Shown here in pieces: positions 14,252 through 19,442 of a stretch of 19,442 nt of DNA. The notes under the pieces were generated by a model. The model was not told the origin of the DNA and did not search any database. It worked only from the letters and a program-made list of their open reading frames with translations. Within the stretch, counting starts at the first letter, position 1. Every line of letters begins with the position of its first letter. Both the position numbers and the translations under genes were made by a program. Source of the stretch: a bacterium UBA6115 (GTDB lineage Bacteria; Bacillota_A; Clostridia; Christensenellales; Aristaeellaceae); NCBI GenBank assembly GCA_002428405.1, contig DIWD01000078.1, positions 1 through 19,442 of the forward strand, written 5' to 3'.

Positions 14252-15724
14252 TTATTCCCGGGGTGCGCTGTCCGCCGGATTGGTTAGTTGCCAACTGAAA
14301 GACACGGTCGTCCCCTGGCCTTCCCTGCTGTCCACGGCGATCCGCATGCCGTGGCGCTGGGCGATCTGTCGGGCGATGGCCAGGCCGAGGCCGCTGCCCT
14401 GGCGGTTTTCCTCGCTCCGGGATTTGTAGAACCGGTCAAAGATATGGGGCAGGTCCTCCTGCGCGATGCCGGGGCCCTCGTCCCGGATGGAGATCGTGTT
14501 CGTTTCCATTTGGACGTGAAGGGCGCTTTGCGGCGGGGAGAACTTGACAGCGTTGTCCAGCGCGATGAGCAGCATCTGCTTCAGGCGCTCATAGTCCCCC
14601 GTGAACGGGACGGATGCCTGGGGGATATCCCGCAGGATGCGGATGCCCTTGCCCTGCGCCAGCCTTTCGGCCCCGCGCAAGGCGTCCAGCAGGACATCCT
14701 GCAGCGACAGGGGCGCGCTTTGGATGGGGAAGTCCGCGTTCTGCAGGCGGGCCAGTTCCATCAGGTCGTTGACAAGCCGCTGCAAACCCTGCGTTTCCTT
14801 GAGCATCTGGCGGTAATAATCCCGGATCATGCCGGGCTCTGTAACCACGCCGTCGAAAAGCGCTTCCAGGGAGCCGCGCAGCACGGTGACGGGCGTGCGC
14901 AGTTCATGGGACACGTTGGCCAGGAAGTCATTGCGCTGCTGCTCCTGGCGCTGGCCTGCCTCCCGCGCCTCCCGCAGCCTGTCGCTGAGTGTGTCAATGG
15001 AGGAGGCAAGCTCGCCGATCTCGTCATTTTGGGTCAATCCGGTTTTGGCGTTATAGTCGCCTTCTGAAAGGCGGCCGGCTGTCGCCTTCATGCGGTAGAT
15101 CGGCCTGGTGAAACTGTAGGAAAAGATGACAGACAGCAGGATGGAGAGAAGCATCGCCGCGGCGGCGCTGTAGAGGAGGATGCGCTGTCCGCTGGCGATG
15201 GCTTTCTCAATGCCGGATACAGCGTCATTGAGGAGCAGGGCGCCCACCACCCGCTCACCCTGGTAGATCGGCGCGCCGACCGTCAGGGTGGGGACCCCGG
15301 CCAGGTCGCTGAATCCTTCGGAGAAGGAGGTCTCGCCCCGGAACACGTCCCGTACCAGCTTTTCGGCCTCCGGCGGCAATTCGCCGTACTCCAGGGTCCT
15401 TCCCATCATGCGCCCTGATGAGAGGAACTCCAGATCCTCATCCAGCACCCAGATGTTCGGTTCCGACTGGGTGATCACGCGGATGAAGTTCATATAGCTT
15501 CCGCCCTGGCCGCTTCCCTGCATTCCGCCCTGGTTTGTCCCGTTCATCGCCTGCGTGAGCAGGTCTGACAGCGAGGCCGCCCGGCTGAGCATCTCGTCCC
15601 GCTTGGCGTCCTTGATGGAGGAGGTGAACAGGGAACGGAACATCAGGCTGCTGACCAGAATAAAAACAAGCAGGGATAGGGAGAAGAAGGCCAGCAGTTT
15701 CAGCGCGATCCTATTTTTCATCAT
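14252..15724 (-). CDS. Membrane sensor histidine kinase with HAMP domain
   Basis: A 490-residue kinase starting at 15724, where GGAG lies 7 bases upstream; the frame runs further upstream but those codons overlap the response regulator in another frame. Membrane helix 1 is about residues 8-30, an outer sensor domain follows (31-178) with a Gly/Gln-rich stretch (61-76), membrane helix 2 is about 182-203, then a HAMP linker (TRPIYRMKATAGRLSEGDY, 206-224). The HisKA domain has phospho-acceptor H273 in VSHELRTP; the ATPase domain shows N391 (DNAVKFSP), DEGPGI (415-420), the F-box IFDRFYK and GSGLGL (443-448). It should autophosphorylate at H273 and pass phosphate to the response regulator encoded just upstream, which its start overlaps by 14 bases. 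Signal unknown. Confidence 0.93.
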   Translation of the reverse strand: MMKNRIALKLLAFFSLSLLVFILVSSLMFRSLFTSSIKDAKRDEMLSRAASLSDLLTQAMNGTNQGGMQGSGQGGSYMNFIRVITQSEPNIWVLDEDLEFLSSGRMMGRTLEYGELPPEAEKLVRDVFRGETSFSEGFSDLAGVPTLTVGAPIYQGERVVGALLLNDAVSGIEKAIASGQRILLYSAAAAMLLSILLSVIFSYSFTRPIYRMKATAGRLSEGDYNAKTGLTQNDEIGELASSIDTLSDRLREAREAGQRQEQQRNDFLANVSHELRTPVTVLRGSLEALFDGVVTEPGMIRDYYRQMLKETQGLQRLVNDLMELARLQNADFPIQSAPLSLQDVLLDALRGAERLAQGKGIRILRDIPQASVPFTGDYERLKQMLLIALDNAVKFSPPQSALHVQMETNTISIRDEGPGIAQEDLPHIFDRFYKSRSEENRQGSGLGLAIARQIAQRHGMRIAVDSREGQGTTVSFSWQLTNPADSAPRE

Positions 15725-16406
15725 TCTGTGTCTCCAGCTTGTAGCCCACGCCCCAGATGGTCCTGATTTCCCAGCCTTTGGGGTGGAAGGCGTCCAGCTT
15801 GGCCCGCAGGCGCTTGATGTGCGAGTCCACGGTGCGGCTGTCGCCGAAATACTCATATCCCCACAGGGTTTCCAGCAGGTTCTCCCGCGAGAAAACCTTG
15901 TTTTTATGATTTGCCAGCGTGTAGAGCAGCTCAAGCTCTTTCTTTGTCAGGGGAACCTCGTTTTCCCCCACTTTGACCGTGTAGGTGTCAAGGTCCACCA
16001 TCAGGTTGCCCAGGAGGATCACCTGCCCGGCGCCGGTTTTCCCCCGGTCCATCCGGCGGAGCACCGCCCGCAGCCGCGCCATCAGTTCCCCGGGCGAGAA
16101 CGGCTTGACGATGTAGTCGTCCGCCCCGATGTCAAGCCCCATGATCTTTTCAAAATCCTCGCCGCGCGCGGTGATCATGATGACCGGCACGGTGGACATG
16201 CTGCGGATCTCCCGGCAAACGGCGAAGCCGTCCATCCTGGGCATCATCACGTCCAGCAGCACGGCGTCGGGTTTTATCTTTTTGAACAGTTCCACCGCCT
16301 CCTGCCCGTCTTTGGCGACGAAAGGGGTATGGCCCTCCTTCTTCAGGTATTCCTGAAGGACCGAGGCGATCTGCTGGTTGTCATCCGCGATGAGTATGTT
16401 TGCCAT
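15711..16406 (-). CDS. OmpR/PhoB-family response regulator
   Basis: A 231-residue protein. The ATG at 16406 is preferred because GGAGG lies 5 bases before it; the in-frame TTG at 16421 would place that ribosome site inside the gene. The receiver domain has D8/D9 (IADDN), phospho-acceptor D52 (LLDVMMPRMDG), T79 (MITA) and K101 (VKPF). A linker leads into a winged-helix domain (about 125-231) with ELELLYTLANHKNKVFSRENLLETLWGY and DSHIKRLRAKL motifs typical of PhoB/OmpR regulators. It is the first gene of the operon with the histidine kinase and is divergent from nrdG. Targets are not evident; autoregulation and control of the secreted DxD-repeat gene are plausible. Confidence 0.95.
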   Translation of the reverse strand: MANILIADDNQQIASVLQEYLKKEGHTPFVAKDGQEAVELFKKIKPDAVLLDVMMPRMDGFAVCREIRSMSTVPVIMITARGEDFEKIMGLDIGADDYIVKPFSPGELMARLRAVLRRMDRGKTGAGQVILLGNLMVDLDTYTVKVGENEVPLTKKELELLYTLANHKNKVFSRENLLETLWGYEYFGDSRTVDSHIKRLRAKLDAFHPKGWEIRTIWGVGYKLETQNDEK

Positions 16407-16447
16407 ATGTTCCTCCGGCAAGAGCGTTCCATGTAATCATTCATTTG

Positions 16448-16453
16448 ATTATA
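16448..16453 (-). promoter_or_regulatory. Possible -10 element of the two-component operon
   Basis: Read on the - strand this is a perfect TATAAT in an AT-rich stretch, about 40 bases before the response regulator start. No good -35 sits at 17 bases upstream (TCTTTA), so an activator may be needed. Low certainty. Confidence 0.35.
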
Positions 16454-16596
16454 GCATGTTTATCATCAAATAAAGATATTTCACGCTCATCCCGCGGGCC
16501 GGGACGGCAGCGTCAGACCGCGCCGCGGGAGTGGACGGGCGGTTTTTCCCAAGGGGAAGGGAAGGAAAACTCATTTTGACCTGGCGAAAAACATGC

Positions 16597-16625
16597 TTGA
16601 CGGTTCCGGGGAAATACTATATATT
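16597..16625 (+). promoter_or_regulatory. Promoter of the nrdG-nrdD operon
   Basis: TTGACG (16597-16602), 17-base spacer, TATATT (16620-16625). The predicted start near 16632 leaves a leader of about 60 nt before nrdG. The -10 is covered by an NrdR-like operator. Confidence 0.65.
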
Positions 16626-16629
16626 GTAT
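16614..16629 (+). promoter_or_regulatory. NrdR box 1
   Basis: ATACTATATATTGTAT matches the NrdR-box pattern ACACTATATATTGTGT at 14 of 16 positions, including the whole core CTATATATTG. It overlaps the -10 element, as expected for repression of ribonucleotide reductase genes by the ATP/dATP-sensing repressor NrdR. Confidence 0.75.
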
Positions 16630-16645
16630 TTTGCCTCGTATCGAC

Positions 16646-16661
16646 GCACTACATATGCAAG
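16646..16661 (+). promoter_or_regulatory. Degenerate NrdR box 2 overlapping a palindrome
   Basis: GCACTACATATGCAAG keeps the left part of the NrdR pattern (9 of the first 11 positions) and starts 32 bases after box 1, about three helical turns, the spacing typical of paired NrdR boxes. Its right half is replaced by the start of a perfect palindrome, TATGCAA-GT-TTGCATA (16654-16669), which might be a separate operator or a leader hairpin. Confidence 0.4.
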
Positions 16662-16692
16662 TTTGCATAGATGATATAGAAACCGGGACAAG

Positions 16693-17385
16693 ATGCATAT
16701 CGCAGGTATTCAAAAACTGACTCTTCTGGACTATCCCGGGAAAGTGGCGTGTACGGTGTTCACTCCCGGATGCAGCTTCCGGTGCCCTTTCTGCCACAAC
16801 GCGTCGCTGGTGCTGCCGGAGCGGGAAAGGGCGGACATCCCCGAAGAGCAGGTGCTCTCCTTCCTGAAAAAGCGCATTGGGATGCTGGAGGGCGTATGCC
16901 TGACCGGCGGGGAGCCGCTTCTGCAAAGAGACCTGGGAAGCTTCATCAGGCAGATCAAGGCACTGGGCTACTCTGTCAAGCTGGATACAAACGGAAGCAA
17001 CCCCAACCGCTTAAAGCAGCTGATGGACGAAGGACTGCTGGATTACGTGGCGATGGACATCAAGAACACCCCGGCCAAGTACGGGGAAACGGCAGGCGTT
17101 CCGGGGATGGACCTGGACGCGGTGATGACAAGCGTGGAACTGCTGATGCAGGGGAGGATCCCCTTTGAGTTCCGCACGACAGTGGTAAAGGAGTTCCACA
17201 CCGCGGAGGACATCCGGGAAATCGGCAGGTGGCTGCGGGGCGCGCCAAGGTATTTCCTCCAGAACTTCGTTTCCTCCGGGGACTTGATCAGACAGGGCCT
17301 GCACCCGGTGGAGGAAGACGAAATGCGGCAGATGGCAGGGATCCTGCGGCAGTATGTCGGGGAAGTCGCCCTCAGGGGAGTATAA
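16693..17385 (+). CDS. nrdG: Anaerobic ribonucleotide reductase activating protein (radical SAM)
   Basis: A 230-residue radical SAM enzyme that makes the glycyl radical on NrdD by reductive cleavage of S-adenosylmethionine. The [4Fe-4S] ligands are C27, C31 and C34 in PGCSFRCPFCHN; the SAM-binding GGE motif is LTGGEPLL (70-77). The N-terminus IAGIQKLTLLDYPGKVACTVF is characteristic of the NrdG-like activating-enzyme group linked with class III reductases in Clostridia and archaea. The ribosome site is weak (GGGA just before the start). It is followed after 33 bases by nrdD, and the pair forms an operon behind an NrdR-type promoter. Being oxygen-sensitive, it indicates anaerobic growth. Confidence 0.93.
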   Translation: MHIAGIQKLTLLDYPGKVACTVFTPGCSFRCPFCHNASLVLPERERADIPEEQVLSFLKKRIGMLEGVCLTGGEPLLQRDLGSFIRQIKALGYSVKLDTNGSNPNRLKQLMDEGLLDYVAMDIKNTPAKYGETAGVPGMDLDAVMTSVELLMQGRIPFEFRTTVVKEFHTAEDIREIGRWLRGAPRYFLQNFVSSGDLIRQGLHPVEEDEMRQMAGILRQYVGEVALRGV

Positions 17386-17418
17386 AAACAAACAAAGAAC
17401 CTTAAAGGAGACAAAGGG

Positions 17419-19442
17419 ATGTATCAGGTCGTAAAGCGCAACGGTCAGACGGTGGCATTTGACATTGCCAAGATTTCCTCGGCCATCAGGAAAGCCTTTG
17501 ACGCATTGGAGAAGAAATCGACCGACAACGTGATCGATTTCCTCGCGCTGAAGGTGACCGCCGACTTTGAGGAAAAGATCAGCGACGGGCTGATCTCCGT
17601 CGAGGACATCCAGGACAGCGTGGAGAGCGTGCTGTCCCGGGGTGGCTATGCCGACGTGGCCAAGGCCTACATCCTCTACCGCAAGCAGCGCGAAAAACTG
17701 CGCCTGATGAAGTCCACCTACCTGGATTACAGGGACATCGTCAACAGCTATGTCAACGTGACGGACTGGCGGGTGAAGGAGAACAGCACGGTCACCTATT
17801 CAGTGGGCGGGCTGATCCTCTCCAATTCCGGCGCCATCACGGCCAACTACTGGCTCAGCGAGATCTATGACGAGGAAATCGCGGGCGCCCACCGCAACGC
17901 GGACATCCACCTGCACGACCTGAGCATGCTGACGGGCTACTGCGCCGGCTGGTCGCTCAAGCAGCTCATCAAGGAAGGCCTGGGGGGCATCCCCGGTAAA
18001 ATCAGCAGCAAGCCGGCCAGGCACCTGGCAACGCTGTGCAACCAGATGGTCAACTTCCTGGGCATCATGCAGAACGAGTGGGCGGGCGCGCAGGCCTTTT
18101 CCTCCTTTGACACCTACCTCGCGCCTTTTGTCAAGGCGGACAACCTGAGCCAGGAAGAGGTCATGAAGGCCATCGAGTCCTTTATCTTCGGGGTCAACAC
18201 CCCCAGCCGCTGGGGCACGCAGGCGCCGTTTTCCAACATCACGCTGGACTGGACCGTGCCGCCGGACCTGGCGGAGCTGCCCTGCATCGTGGCCGGCGTG
18301 GAGCAGGATTACTGCTACAAGGACTGCAAGCGTGAAATGGACATGATCAACAAGGCGTTCATCCAGATCATGATCGAAGGGGACGCGGACGGGCGCGGCT
18401 TCCAGTACCCCATCCCCACCTACTCCATCACGCGCGACTTTGACTGGTCAGAAAGCGAGAACAACCGGCTGCTGTTTGAAATGACCAGCAAGTACGGCAC
18501 GCCTTATTTCAGCAACTACATCAACTCCGACATGGAGCCCAGCGACGTGCGGAGCATGTGCTGCCGCCTGAGGCTGGACCTGCGCGAACTGCGGAAAAAG
18601 TCGGGGGGTTTCTTCGGCAGCGGCGAATCGACCGGCTCTGTGGGCGTGGTCACCATCAACATGCCGCGCATCGCCTTTCTGGCAACGGACGAGGCGGATT
18701 TCTACCGCCGCCTGGACCGGATGATGGACATCTCCGCCCGCTCGCTGAATGTGAAGCGCACCATCATCACCAAGCTGCTGGATGAGGGCCTCTACCCCTA
18801 CACCAGGCACTACCTGGGCAATTTTGACAGCCATTTTTCCACCATCGGCCTGGTGGGGATGAACGAGGCGTCGCTCAACGCCAAATGGGTCCGGGCAGAC
18901 CTGACTCATGAAGCCGCGCAGCGCTTCACAAAGCAGGTGCTGGACCACATGAGGGAACGCCTGAGCGACTACCAGGAGAAATACGGCGACCTGTACAACC
19001 TGGAGGCGACGCCGGCGGAATCCACCGCCTACCGCCTGGCCAAGCACGACACGAAGCGCTTTCCTGACATCATCACGGCCGCCCAGGACGGGGGGACGCC
19101 CTATTATACCAACAGCTCCCACCTGCCGGTGAGCTTCACGGAGGATATGTTCTCCGCCCTGGATATCCAGGACGGGCTTCAGACCAAATACACCTCCGGA
19201 ACGGTGTTCCACGCCTTCCTGGGGGAGAAGCTGCCCGACTGGAAGGCCGCGGCCGCGCTGGTGAAAAAAATCGCGGAGAACTACGGCCTGCCTTACTATA
19301 CGCTCTCGCCCACCTATTCTGTTTGCAAGGAGCACGGCTATATCCCGGGCGAGCAGTTTACCTGCTCAAAGTGCGGCAATCCCGCCGAGGTGTACAGTCG
19401 CATCACCGGCTACTACCGCCCGGTCCAGAACTGGAACGCGGG
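17419..19442 (+). CDS. nrdD: Anaerobic ribonucleoside-triphosphate reductase, 3' end cut by window
   Basis: The frame from ATG 17419 (AAAGGAG 8 bases upstream) stays open to the window end, giving 674 codons of a protein usually near 700 residues. It reduces ribonucleoside triphosphates to deoxy forms without oxygen, using a glycyl radical. Residues 1-95 are an ATP-cone (MYQVVKRNGQTVAFD...) for allosteric ATP/dATP control. The catalytic barrel includes NADIHLHDL, FIFGVNTPSRWGTQAPFSN and the conserved cysteine pair in RSMCCRLRL, followed by GSVGVVTINMPRIAF. Near the C-terminus C636/H639 and C649/C652 form a metal-binding knuckle, and RITGYY carries the expected radical glycine G664. Only the last few dozen residues are outside the window. 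It should be activated by NrdG, its upstream partner. Confidence 0.97.
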   Translation, partial: MYQVVKRNGQTVAFDIAKISSAIRKAFDALEKKSTDNVIDFLALKVTADFEEKISDGLISVEDIQDSVESVLSRGGYADVAKAYILYRKQREKLRLMKSTYLDYRDIVNSYVNVTDWRVKENSTVTYSVGGLILSNSGAITANYWLSEIYDEEIAGAHRNADIHLHDLSMLTGYCAGWSLKQLIKEGLGGIPGKISSKPARHLATLCNQMVNFLGIMQNEWAGAQAFSSFDTYLAPFVKADNLSQEEVMKAIESFIFGVNTPSRWGTQAPFSNITLDWTVPPDLAELPCIVAGVEQDYCYKDCKREMDMINKAFIQIMIEGDADGRGFQYPIPTYSITRDFDWSESENNRLLFEMTSKYGTPYFSNYINSDMEPSDVRSMCCRLRLDLRELRKKSGGFFGSGESTGSVGVVTINMPRIAFLATDEADFYRRLDRMMDISARSLNVKRTIITKLLDEGLYPYTRHYLGNFDSHFSTIGLVGMNEASLNAKWVRADLTHEAAQRFTKQVLDHMRERLSDYQEKYGDLYNLEATPAESTAYRLAKHDTKRFPDIITAAQDGGTPYYTNSSHLPVSFTEDMFSALDIQDGLQTKYTSGTVFHAFLGEKLPDWKAAAALVKKIAENYGLPYYTLSPTYSVCKEHGYIPGEQFTCSKCGNPAEVYSRITGYYRPVQNWNA

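Noticed and set aside
14098..14298. A 66-codon + strand frame between the DxD-repeat gene and the kinase gene
   Set aside because: It has no ribosome site or recognisable features and runs antisense into the kinase 3' end.
18448..19335. A 295-codon - strand frame
   Set aside because: It is antisense to nrdD, whose conserved motifs lie on the + strand throughout.

Overview
The window looks like chromosome of an anaerobic, fairly GC-rich Gram-positive bacterium, most likely a member of the Clostridia (inference). The reasons are strong AGGAG/GGAGG ribosome sites, an oxygen-sensitive class III ribonucleotide reductase pair (nrdG-nrdD), a YesN-type AraC regulator, a BspA-like leucine-rich-repeat protein and a corrinoid-methyltransferase-like URO-D protein. 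The species cannot be named from the sequence.

Left part (1-6688, + strand): the end of an AraC-family regulator, then a separately promoted five-gene operon. It encodes a deoxyhypusine-synthase-like protein, an HldE/RfaE-like PfkB sugar kinase, a HAD phosphatase, a URO-D/methyltransferase-like protein and a fusion of a ROK kinase to a GmhA-type SIS sugar-phosphate isomerase. The kinase, phosphatase and isomerase parts mirror the steps of ADP-heptose synthesis, but no nucleotidyltransferase is present, and two other members are of unknown chemistry. This is the best candidate for an undescribed pathway.

Middle part (6701-10331): an AT-rich island lies in a tRNA-Leu(UAA) locus. A promoter and a 40-bp 5' piece of the tRNA remain on the left, and a complete tRNA-Leu with its own promoter stands on the right. 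The island carries, on the - strand, a two-gene restriction-modification cassette: a 634-aa methyltransferase with a possible N-terminal nuclease site, and an HsdS-like specificity subunit. This layout resembles BcgI-type (type IIB) systems. No integrase is visible. Directly at the CCA end of the tRNA begin four tandem copies of a unit of about 117-123 bp, each with three hairpins that keep pairing through compensatory changes.

Right part (10852-16406, - strand): a secreted leucine-rich-repeat protein built from two homologous halves; a small secreted protein with three DxDxDGxCD calcium-loop-like repeats; and a histidine kinase / response regulator pair in one operon.

Far right (16597-19442, + strand): nrdG and nrdD behind a sigma-70-type promoter overlapped by a near-consensus NrdR box. 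nrdD runs off the window just after its radical glycine. Long antisense reading frames in the GC-rich genes are codon-bias shadows and are left out.
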